Program-made: the position numbers and the translations under genes
Notes under the pieces: generated by a model
Database searches by the model: none
What the model was told of the DNA's origin: nothing
What the model saw: only the letters and a program-made list of their open reading frames with translations
In this document: one piece after another, positions 1 to 7,038 of the stretch
Layout: each line of letters begins with the position of its first letter
Position numbering within the stretch: the stretch's first letter is position 1
From: a virus
DNA: 35,362 nucleotides
Strand: one strand, 5' to 3'
IMG/VR virus record: IMGVR_UViG_3300021197_000822
Span: 1-35,362 of that record

Positions 1-1
1 A

Positions 2-670
2 TTAAAACCTAGAGCGGGTAACGAAAAAGGTATATCCGGTGCACCTGTTCCACCTTCCGGCGGTGCACCTCCGGCTGCAACTAGTGGTGCGCCACCACCT
101 CAGCGAGCACCAGTCAGACAACTACAAGTAAACCCGAATACGCCGGGTTTAACCCTTGACCAACAAATGAGAGCAAAGTTTGGTAATGCATCTCCTGAAA
201 CAGTACAAAATGTAATGTCTAGATTACCTCGACCACAATACCATCCTCAGCAAGCGCAAGTGCTTTACCCCGGAGAAACCCAAGTACCACCAGTTGGTGT
301 AGTATCTTCTCAGAGACAACGAGAGTTTCAACAAAATATGGGTGACCCCTACCAACGTTTTCTTTCTGACTATCCTACTAAAAGTAAAGATGGGCATAAT
401 GCTGCTATGGATAGATTAATCAAAGCGGTAGAAATATTACAAATAGAGGATGCTCGAAAAGATGATGAAATTATCAAGCATTTACCTTCCAATAATTTAA
501 GCGTGGATTCTATTACAGACATTCTTTACTTAGCGAAAATGCTAGACATTACATCTATGGATGTTAGTACAATATTAAACACTAAGGGCGATTGGGAAAG
601 AATATCTAAGACATACGGCTATTCCGATAGAGTAGTTAAAGTGGTCAAGGTTTCATTCGGGGGTGTCTAA
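2..670 (+). CDS. Hypothetical protein, 5' end outside window
   Basis: The frame is open from the left edge, so the gene starts upstream; the internal ATG at 167 is not a convincing start because the coding frame continues before it. The visible N-terminal 50 or so residues are a Pro/Gly/Ala-rich linker, followed by a Gln/Pro-rich stretch. The C-terminal 100 residues look helical and charged. The segment near the end (ILNTKGDWERISKTYGY) could form a helix-turn-helix, so a DNA-binding or small-terminase role is conceivable given that the terminase large subunit lies two genes downstream, but this is only a guess. The stop TAA is immediately followed by the next gene's ATG. I do not recognise the family. 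Confidence 0.7.
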   Translation, partial: LKPRAGNEKGISGAPVPPSGGAPPAATSGAPPPQRAPVRQLQVNPNTPGLTLDQQMRAKFGNASPETVQNVMSRLPRPQYHPQQAQVLYPGETQVPPVGVVSSQRQREFQQNMGDPYQRFLSDYPTKSKDGHNAAMDRLIKAVEILQIEDARKDDEIIKHLPSNNLSVDSITDILYLAKMLDITSMDVSTILNTKGDWERISKTYGYSDRVVKVVKVSFGGV

Positions 671-1291
671 ATGGGTAAGGTCTATGTGATTAGAAAAGAA
701 GCATCTACGTCAGCCTTTCCTTCAACTTCTCAGGCTCAGGTTGCACTGAGTACTGCTGGACCACAAGTTATGCTAACACCCGGTAGTGGAAATCGCCCCG
801 ATGCAGCATCTTTCGGACCTGCGCAATTTGATGATAAAGGTAAACAAATAAGCGGCACAGGAGAATACGGTCCACAAGGCTCTTATCAAAATAGATTTGC
901 TCAATTTGGGGATAAATATGGTCATTTGGCTAGATACGGATTGGCGGGTCTTGGGGCAGTAAACTCATTTTACAATACTACTGCAAGTGGAGAGCCGGGT
1001 GCTTTGAGCGCGGCTGCAAGCGGGGCTTACACCGGATGGTTAGGTTCAGGAGGGGCTGAAAGAGGTGCCGCAAACTTAGGAAGTCGATTCGGTGCACGTT
1101 TAGATAGAAGAAATACTACTGGCGCTCAAGAAGACGAAAACACAACCGTACCTATAATCGCCTCTCCAAAACAAATATCACCGACTAATGCTGCTATGGA
1201 ATCTTTACGAGAAGAAAGCAGAAGACAAAATTGGTTTAATGATAATAATAATTACCATCCAATGGTTGCTTTACGACAGGAGTACACATGA
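671..1291 (+). CDS. Gly/Ala-rich hypothetical protein
   Basis: 206 residues, starting at the ATG that directly follows the preceding stop; a GGGGGTG run about 10 bases upstream may serve as ribosome binding site. The middle (about residues 95-145) is rich in Gly, Ala and Ser with regularly spaced small residues, as in glycine-zipper or membrane-inserting segments, and is followed by an Arg-rich patch. The N- and C-terminal thirds look disordered. The end overlaps the terminase start by four bases (ATGA), indicating co-translation. The first residues (MGKVYV) resemble those of the 48-residue protein at 6881. No family is recognised; a virion protein that touches membrane is possible but unproven. 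Confidence 0.7.
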   Translation: MGKVYVIRKEASTSAFPSTSQAQVALSTAGPQVMLTPGSGNRPDAASFGPAQFDDKGKQISGTGEYGPQGSYQNRFAQFGDKYGHLARYGLAGLGAVNSFYNTTASGEPGALSAAASGAYTGWLGSGGAERGAANLGSRFGARLDRRNTTGAQEDENTTVPIIASPKQISPTNAAMESLREESRRQNWFNDNNNYHPMVALRQEYT

Positions 1292-2769
1292 GTAAGAATA
1301 AGAAAGAAATAGACACTTTCATTCTTAATATGGATACGGAGATGTCTAAGAAATCCTTCAAGTACTTTTTTGTAGATATGCTAGGTTTCTTGTATAATCA
1401 CCATCACGAATCTTGGAAAGAAGGATTAGAGGAATCTCAGTATTTTTGCGTTAAAGCGTCGAGAGACCACGGAAAATCTGTTTTCTTTATGATGTATGCT
1501 TTATGGTTAGCAGCATTCAAACCTAATACTCACGTTATGATATTCTCTCATTCTCTTGAACAAACTCTTGAACACATGCGCTTTGTACGTAATATTATAG
1601 AAGGGAACGATATATTAAGACATTTGAAACCTCAAGGCAAACCTTGGGCTAAATCTTACTTTGAGTTTTCCAATGGTAGTCGTATGATGGCGAAGTCGGT
1701 CGGCGGTGCTACACGTGGTTTCCACCCTGACATTGTTGTATGTGACGATATTCTATGGGGTACTACTGCAAGTGAACTTGCTAAAACAGCAGATTGGTTT
1801 TACGGTGTTTTGTTACCTGTACTTCACCATAGTAGTAAGTTAATGATGGTGGGAACTCCTTTCAGTTACAACGATTTATACGCTGAATTAGAACAAAAAG
1901 AAACTTTTAGAGTAGAAACTTATCCAGCGATAAATGCAGAAGGAATAGCACTATGGCCTGAAAGATGGGATTTAGAATCTTTAGAGAAAAGAAGAATGTC
2001 TATGCCCGCTATACAATTTAGCCGTGAGTATCTATGTGAACCGATTCACGATGTAGCGAGTATGTTTCCCGGTCCATTATTAGAAAAATGTAGAGACCCT
2101 AAACTTGTTTTAATTGACAGGGCTGAAACTTTTTATGACGAAGAGGGCGAAGCAAACGGAGTCTTTGGTCAACATTTCATAGGGCATGACCCCGCTATAT
2201 CATCTGATAAAAATGCCGATTTTACCGCTATAACTGTAATGCGACAAAAACCCGGTGATGCGACAAAAGAAATAGTTCACGTAGTGCATGAGAGAGGTAT
2301 GTCTTCTATGGCTCAGAAAAGAATGATGGTATTACTAAATAGTCGATTTAGTCCTGATTTAATTCAACTTGAAGGTAATAACTTTCAACGTATGTTAGAA
2401 CAAGAAATGAGAGAATTAAGAGCAGATATGCCGATTAGAGTATTTATGACTACTCGTACTCGTAAAGAGTCGTTGTTTATGAGTTTATTACTCGCATTTG
2501 AACAAGGCCACATCAAATTACCATATGGTGATGAAAGAAGTAGAACTTACACTCACAAAGTTGAGCAAGAGTTGAATAGATTCGGAATGCAGAAAAATGG
2601 TAAACTAGAAAGTGTAGGCGTACACGATGACTTGGCGATGAGTTTAGCACTAGCAAATTGGGCATCTAAGGAGTTCAAGGGTAGCGTTACACTCTTAGAT
2701 GATTACATGCCCGGATTTGATGAGTGGTTTAAGGGTGGAAGCAAAAAAGACTCTCTAATGGTACCGTAG
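1288..2769 (+). CDS. terL: Terminase large subunit
   Basis: 493 residues, a normal length for the DNA-packaging motor of tailed viruses, which translocates DNA through the portal and cuts it. The N-terminal ATPase has a Walker A-like motif at residues 57-64 (ASRDHGKS), a Walker B at about 149-155 (IVVCDDI) and a coupling motif at about 185-191 (LMMVGTP). The C-terminal RNase H-like nuclease shows the expected acidic residues: D301 in FIGHDPA, E362 in LIQLEGN and D447/D448 in GVHDDLAMS. No intein interrupts the motifs. The start follows an AGGAG site and overlaps the upstream gene by four bases. The assignment is firm. Confidence 0.96.
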   Translation: MSKNKKEIDTFILNMDTEMSKKSFKYFFVDMLGFLYNHHHESWKEGLEESQYFCVKASRDHGKSVFFMMYALWLAAFKPNTHVMIFSHSLEQTLEHMRFVRNIIEGNDILRHLKPQGKPWAKSYFEFSNGSRMMAKSVGGATRGFHPDIVVCDDILWGTTASELAKTADWFYGVLLPVLHHSSKLMMVGTPFSYNDLYAELEQKETFRVETYPAINAEGIALWPERWDLESLEKRRMSMPAIQFSREYLCEPIHDVASMFPGPLLEKCRDPKLVLIDRAETFYDEEGEANGVFGQHFIGHDPAISSDKNADFTAITVMRQKPGDATKEIVHVVHERGMSSMAQKRMMVLLNSRFSPDLIQLEGNNFQRMLEQEMRELRADMPIRVFMTTRTRKESLFMSLLLAFEQGHIKLPYGDERSRTYTHKVEQELNRFGMQKNGKLESVGVHDDLAMSLALANWASKEFKGSVTLLDDYMPGFDEWFKGGSKKDSLMVP

Positions 2770-2778
2770 GTGAAGAAG

Positions 2779-2856
2779 ATGAATAATACAATAATGAAAG
2801 ATGAATGGGAAAATAATACTTTTTGGATAGAAAATTGGGTGTACTGGAGTTCTTAA
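2779..2856 (+). CDS. Trp-rich 25-residue micro-ORF
   Basis: A 25-codon ORF fills the only gap between the terminase and the next gene. It starts with ATG after AGGTGAAGAAG, a plausible ribosome binding site, and its TAA lies one base before the next ATG. The peptide holds four Trp and is acidic (MKDEWENNTFWIENWVYW is its core). It may be a real micro-protein, or a translated spacer that couples ribosomes to the downstream start. No homology can be judged at this length. Confidence 0.4.
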   Translation: MNNTIMKDEWENNTFWIENWVYWSS

Positions 2857-2857
2857 A

Positions 2858-4000
2858 ATGAATACTTTTTCTAAGAATAACGATGGTTGGTTTGAAGCCA
2901 ATTTAGGTTATTCTGCAACTGACTTAGTATATCGACTTAGAAAGGCTAGAAGAAGTAACAAAGATGAAAAAGAGTTTATTGATAAAGCCATAGAAGATAT
3001 ACGGGCTATGAAAAGTATGGAATTAGATGCTACTCTAAAAATGCATAGTTGGTGTGAACAGTACTCTAACGTAATAAAAGAATTAGGAGTGTCTGATAAT
3101 AACATGAAAGCCTTGAGAAAGTTTGGCGACTCTCGTAGAGTTAGTTTACAAAGAGCCTGTCATCAATGGCAGAAATCAGACGATGCTTTGAAGATGCTTG
3201 AAGAATACGAAGACGTGTGGCAAGACGAACAGAAAAAAGCATGGGTGGCTGCAATGGACGGTAAAAGAGATGCAAGGAAAGTATGGAAAAGTACACTTCA
3301 TCAAATGGATAGACTAAATGAAAAAGACCGAGAGGCGTTAGTAAAAAGTGCTGAAATACTTTTAGAAAAAGGTACTATGAGCGGTAGAACGTTATTTGCT
3401 AATCTTTACGATAGAAATATATTACACAAAAGTATGACATCTATGAAATTAGCGAAATTACTCAGTATGTATGGAGAAGAAGTAGATATTATGGCCGGGG
3501 CATCTAGAGGCACATTTGTAAAAATGGATAGAACTGGATTAATCATAAAAGACCCATGGGCGTATGCTGCGGGTTTCTTAGATGCAGACGGGTATATCAC
3601 AATTACAGGAAGAGGTGAACCTAGAGCCGGATTCATTGCCACTGGTTCAAGAGGTAAAGTGCATTGTGAACAATTACAAAAAACTCTAGATTGTGGCGTT
3701 TTACAATTAGACCAAAAAATATACAAAGATAATCAAAGAAGTCAACATAGACTACAATTTTATTCTAAGGCAGATATTAGAAAATTATTGAAAGGTATAC
3801 TACCGTTTTTAGAAATGAAGAAAACTCAAGCAAAAGCGGTTTTAGCATACATAGAAGAAAACGATGGGTTGAAGAAAGAAGAATTAAAGAAAGTTGTAAG
3901 ATACTACAATTGGAGCGATGATACCAATAAGTCGAATGCTCTCCTTTCAGAATGGGGCGTACAAGCCGACGATATAACAAAGTGGGCGGAGGCGATATAA
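2858..4000 (+). CDS. LAGLIDADG-domain protein in packaging block
   Basis: 380 residues in two parts. Residues 1-230 are helical, charged and Lys/Arg-rich and match nothing I recognise. Residues 233-335 form a LAGLIDADG-type domain: the signature at 237-247 (AAGFLDADGYI) keeps the acidic residue D244 that binds the catalytic metal in this family, followed by a basic beta region and the helical segment DIRKLLKGILPFLEMKK typical of the fold. One motif is present, so an active enzyme would need to dimerise. The gene lies between terminase and portal and no classical small terminase is visible, so it may recognise DNA for packaging, comparable in position to the HNH nucleases near terminase genes of HK97-like phages. 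A free-standing homing endonuclease is the alternative. Confidence 0.8.
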   Translation: MNTFSKNNDGWFEANLGYSATDLVYRLRKARRSNKDEKEFIDKAIEDIRAMKSMELDATLKMHSWCEQYSNVIKELGVSDNNMKALRKFGDSRRVSLQRACHQWQKSDDALKMLEEYEDVWQDEQKKAWVAAMDGKRDARKVWKSTLHQMDRLNEKDREALVKSAEILLEKGTMSGRTLFANLYDRNILHKSMTSMKLAKLLSMYGEEVDIMAGASRGTFVKMDRTGLIIKDPWAYAAGFLDADGYITITGRGEPRAGFIATGSRGKVHCEQLQKTLDCGVLQLDQKIYKDNQRSQHRLQFYSKADIRKLLKGILPFLEMKKTQAKAVLAYIEENDGLKKEELKKVVRYYNWSDDTNKSNALLSEWGVQADDITKWAEAI

Positions 4001-4001
4001 T

Positions 4002-5732
4002 ATGGCAGAAGAACAAGGAAGAATAGGTAAATTAATTTCTGCGTTAGGTAGTCCATTCAGAAGTAGAACTACTCCTGAACCGCAAATGCCCCTATACACA
4101 ACTGGTATTCAAGAACCTGTATTAGCGCAGGGTATTACTATTCCGGCGCTTTATGCTGTATCGCAAGAAAACTTAATTCTTAGAACTGTAATTTCTAAAC
4201 TAGGGCAAGAGATATTCAGAAGAGGCTATTATTGGGAAAAGAAGTTTCAGCACAAGTGTAAAGATTGCGGTGAAGAATACAGTCACGAAATAGATGCTTG
4301 TAAGTTATGCGGAGGAGAAGTAAAACAACCTGACGTACAACAACTAATCTACCCTAAGTGGTTATTAGAACAACAAAACTCTATGGAACAAGATTTCATG
4401 CACGTGTTGCAAGAAATAGAAAGAGATTTAGAAATAGTAGATGATGCTTTCTTAATCTGTGTAAAAGAATATTTCGTAGACCCCGAAACATCTGACATTA
4501 AGTTTTACAGGGTTAAAGAATTGATTAGAGGCGACCCTATCTTTATGAGAATTATATCTGATAAACGTGGTGTGCGAGGTGGTAGATACAAAGTTTGTCC
4601 TCTTCATAGAGACCAAATTTCTTACCCCGGCCAAGATGACAAGTGTGAAGTCTGCGGTAATAATATGCAAGAAGCACACTATGCAAATATGGCTGGTAGC
4701 GGTAAAACCCAGTATTACTTAGAAGGAGAAGTAATACATATTAGTAAATACAATCCATCTAAATTGTATGGTAGAAGTCCTGTGAATACAATGTGGAGAC
4801 AGGCTATGACGCTTACTGCAATGGATAATTACATGTATACTTCGTATCAGAAAAGAAGAAGTCCAAAAGGAATTATTTCTGTAACCACAGATAATTTAGA
4901 GTCAATGAAATCGTTTTGGAAAGGTGTAGATGAGAAAATGGAAAGAGACCCACACTACATACCTAAAATTGGTATTGAAAGCCAAACTGGTAGAGGCGGT
5001 GTGAATTGGGTAAAGTTCATGGATACGTTAGAAGAGATGCAATATATTCCTGTTAGAGATGAGATGCGTAATAGAATAGCGGCATTCTTTGGTGTAAGTA
5101 GCATCTTTATGATTGATAGCGGAAAATCCGGTGGATTAAATAACGAAGGTATGCAAATACTTGTAACTAACAGGGCTGTTGAGTTTGGTCAGAAAGTCTA
5201 CACGCAAGTTCTATTTCCTAGAATGTTAAGACAAATGGAAGTAACAGATTGGAAGTTGACTCTTTATCCGAATGAAGAAGAAGATGAGATTACTCGATTA
5301 CGAAGAGATGAGATGGAAGTTAACCTTGCACAAAGAATGATGATGCTTGGATACAAGCCTGAATTAATGGAACAGGGAGATAGAGATATACGATTTACTT
5401 ATCGACAGATGAATGAGCAACAAGATGGCGCACCTCCGATGCCGCCGGGAATGCAACCGCCTCAAGGAATGTCACCCGGAAGCGGTGGCCCAATGGCTCA
5501 ACAAATGGGCGCAAGTCCTCCGGGTTTGTTGGCTAATGCGATGCCACCATCACAGCCCGGTGGTGAGGGTATGGGTATCCGTACTCCAAGAGGACCAGCC
5601 TCTCCTCAAAATAGAGGAAGTCCGGGTATTGGGTCACCAGTAACCAGTGTTCAACAACGCGGTCCTCCTAATTCAGTTGCGCAGAACAATTCTCGCGCTT
5701 TAATGAACTCTAGACGGATAAAAGGCGCATAA
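4002..5732 (+). CDS. Portal protein with two zinc ribbons
   Basis: 576 residues. The portal is the dodecameric ring at one capsid vertex through which DNA passes. The assignment rests on position after the terminase and on portal-like segments such as YGRSPVNTMWRQAMTLTA (residues 256-273) followed by KRRSPKGIISV, and on the conserved style of the N-terminal region (residues 50-75). Two Cys clusters are inserted: C86, C89, C100, C103, and C199, H202, C215, C218, each fitting a zinc ribbon. The last 95 or so residues are a Pro/Gly/Met/Gln-rich, probably disordered tail with basic ends. The start follows a GGCGGAGG site. Zinc ribbons are unusual in portals of bacterial phages. Confidence 0.85.
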   Translation: MAEEQGRIGKLISALGSPFRSRTTPEPQMPLYTTGIQEPVLAQGITIPALYAVSQENLILRTVISKLGQEIFRRGYYWEKKFQHKCKDCGEEYSHEIDACKLCGGEVKQPDVQQLIYPKWLLEQQNSMEQDFMHVLQEIERDLEIVDDAFLICVKEYFVDPETSDIKFYRVKELIRGDPIFMRIISDKRGVRGGRYKVCPLHRDQISYPGQDDKCEVCGNNMQEAHYANMAGSGKTQYYLEGEVIHISKYNPSKLYGRSPVNTMWRQAMTLTAMDNYMYTSYQKRRSPKGIISVTTDNLESMKSFWKGVDEKMERDPHYIPKIGIESQTGRGGVNWVKFMDTLEEMQYIPVRDEMRNRIAAFFGVSSIFMIDSGKSGGLNNEGMQILVTNRAVEFGQKVYTQVLFPRMLRQMEVTDWKLTLYPNEEEDEITRLRRDEMEVNLAQRMMMLGYKPELMEQGDRDIRFTYRQMNEQQDGAPPMPPGMQPPQGMSPGSGGPMAQQMGASPPGLLANAMPPSQPGGEGMGIRTPRGPASPQNRGSPGIGSPVTSVQQRGPPNSVAQNNSRALMNSRRIKGA

Positions 5733-5757
5733 TTAAAGTAGCATCGCATACACGCAA

Positions 5758-6135
5758 ATGGTAGTGAACCACATGGACTTATTGAAAATGCATCCAATGG
5801 CTAGAAAAATGACTGCACATAACGAGGCTTTTACTAAGGCTTTAGAAGATGGTAATGCAGATGACGCACGCCAACATCTAAATGAATTATTAAAGTATGC
5901 AAGTAACATGGAAACAGACTTAGAGTTTGCAATACAGAAAGCAGAAACAGAAGTAGTTACTCCTGAAAATGGATGGGAACACAGAAGCCCAGTTCTAAAG
6001 TTTAACAAAACTGGTTCTAACTTCGACCCTTCAATGAGAGATAGACAATTAAAAGGAACAATTATGTCTTCGAGAACTAATTCACAAATGAAGCCAGCAA
6101 GAGGCACATACGGACGTTATTCTCCCGGTAACTGA
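5758..6135 (+). CDS. Small helical hypothetical protein
   Basis: 125 residues from ATG 5758. ATG 5773 (MDLLKMHPM) is an alternative start with a weak GGTAG-like site before it; neither start has a strong ribosome binding site. Residues 1-65 look like alpha-helices (EAFTKALEDG, ARQHLNELLKYA); the C-terminal half is polar and basic, ending in RGTYGRYSPG. It sits between the portal and the capsid protease, where small head-assembly proteins are expected. I do not recognise the family. Confidence 0.7.
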   Translation: MVVNHMDLLKMHPMARKMTAHNEAFTKALEDGNADDARQHLNELLKYASNMETDLEFAIQKAETEVVTPENGWEHRSPVLKFNKTGSNFDPSMRDRQLKGTIMSSRTNSQMKPARGTYGRYSPGN

Positions 6136-6144
6136 GGCTTTAGA

Positions 6145-6492
6145 ATGGAAGAAGATGTAACTGGGCGTTTAATGAATGCTCTAATTTCTAAAATGGAAAC
6201 CATGGATAGAGACATTCAATCTGTTCGTGCTGAAAATGCCATGCTACGAAAAGCAATAGATAATCCGCAAATAATTTTGAGAAAAGCAGGTTACGTGCCT
6301 TATTCTACACCATTGTCGGAAGATGTTACTGTTGATGCCTTTAGAGCAGATATGGAAACATCATCAGGTACTATACTCAAACAAGATGAAAATAACCCTG
6401 ATAAATATTCTAACGAACAGATTCACGAAATGAGTTGGGACGATATACATGAAATGGCAGACCAGCATAGAGAAGTAAAGGAGATGTATTAA
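6145..6492 (+). CDS. Coiled-coil protein with C-terminal MSWD motif
   Basis: 115 residues. Residues 8-40 form a likely coiled coil (METMDRDIQSVRAENAMLRK). The C-terminal segment 96-105 (MSWDDIHEMA) is nearly the same as the last residues of the protease-scaffold protein (MSWDEVHNLA at its residues 445-454). This suggests a shared binding site or a common origin of scaffold-type proteins. The stop overlaps the next start by one base (TAATG). Its role is probably in head assembly, inferred from position and the shared motif only. Confidence 0.7.
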   Translation: MEEDVTGRLMNALISKMETMDRDIQSVRAENAMLRKAIDNPQIILRKAGYVPYSTPLSEDVTVDAFRADMETSSGTILKQDENNPDKYSNEQIHEMSWDDIHEMADQHREVKEMY

Positions 6493-6878
6493 TGAAACCT
6501 AGATATGAAGCGGCCTCACCTAAGGCATATGAGATGTTAAGAAAAGCAGAAGAAATAGCAGAGAGACTAGATACTCTTGAAAAAGAAGCAAAGTGTCCTT
6601 CTTGTGGTATGAAAAAAATGGATTGTATGATGAAAACGGGATGCACCTCTATGAAGAAAGGCACTCATCACAAAGAAACAAGTTTTGGTACACAGCCGGA
6701 AGGTGTACAATTTAACATAGAAACTGGTGGTCAAACATACAACGCTTTCTATCACACAAATCAAAGTCTTTTAGATTCAGAAGATATTGCTAACAAAGGT
6801 GCATCTAGTGAAAGTGTTAATTTAGACACTTTGAAAGTTAACACCCATGATACAGTAGACCGTCTTGTTGAGGGATAA
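6492..6878 (+). CDS. Small Cys-rich (zinc-binding) protein
   Basis: 128 residues, translationally coupled to the preceding gene by a TAATG overlap. The N-terminus is a short helix (YEMLRKAEEIAERLDTLEKEA) leading into a Cys cluster at C36, C39, C45 and C51 (CPSCGMKKMDCMMKTGC), fitting a compact zinc-binding knuckle. The remainder is polar and looks beta-rich or disordered. No enzyme motif is visible. Together with the following 48-residue ORF it forms a pair of Cys-rich proteins ahead of the giant gene. Function unknown. Confidence 0.7.
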   Translation: MKPRYEAASPKAYEMLRKAEEIAERLDTLEKEAKCPSCGMKKMDCMMKTGCTSMKKGTHHKETSFGTQPEGVQFNIETGGQTYNAFYHTNQSLLDSEDIANKGASSESVNLDTLKVNTHDTVDRLVEG

Positions 6879-6880
6879 GA

Positions 6881-7027
6881 TTGAATAAAGTGTACGTCAA
6901 GAAAGGCGTTGCACAAATGGACCCATGTAAAATGTGTGGTGCAACTGCATACGAAGGTTGTAAACAAGCAAGGGGACTTTCACTTAGAGATTGTCCTTAT
7001 TACCAAAGGTACAATACCGGAGGCTGA
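6881..7027 (+). CDS. 48-residue Cys-rich protein, TTG start
   Basis: A short ORF starting with TTG two bases after the previous stop, ending in TGA at 7025-7027. The peptide begins MNKVYVKKGVAQMDPCKMC and has Cys at positions 16, 19, 27 and 38, a spacing consistent with a small zinc finger. The start MNKVYV resembles the start of the protein at 671 (MGKVYV). It fills the space before the giant gene exactly, which supports it being real. An in-frame ORF of the giant gene extends back across this region (from 6991) but its ATG at 7039 is the better start. Confidence 0.6.
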   Translation: MNKVYVKKGVAQMDPCKMCGATAYEGCKQARGLSLRDCPYYQRYNTGG

Positions 7028-7038
7028 GAGGGAATGTC

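Noticed and set aside
167-670. ATG 167 as the start of the first gene
   Set aside because: The same frame is open and protein-like to the left edge, so the gene most likely begins outside the window.
6991-7038. Longer start (ATG 6991) for the giant protein
   Set aside because: It overlaps most of the last third of the Cys-rich ORF ending at 7027, and ATG 7039 has a better ribosome binding site right after that stop.
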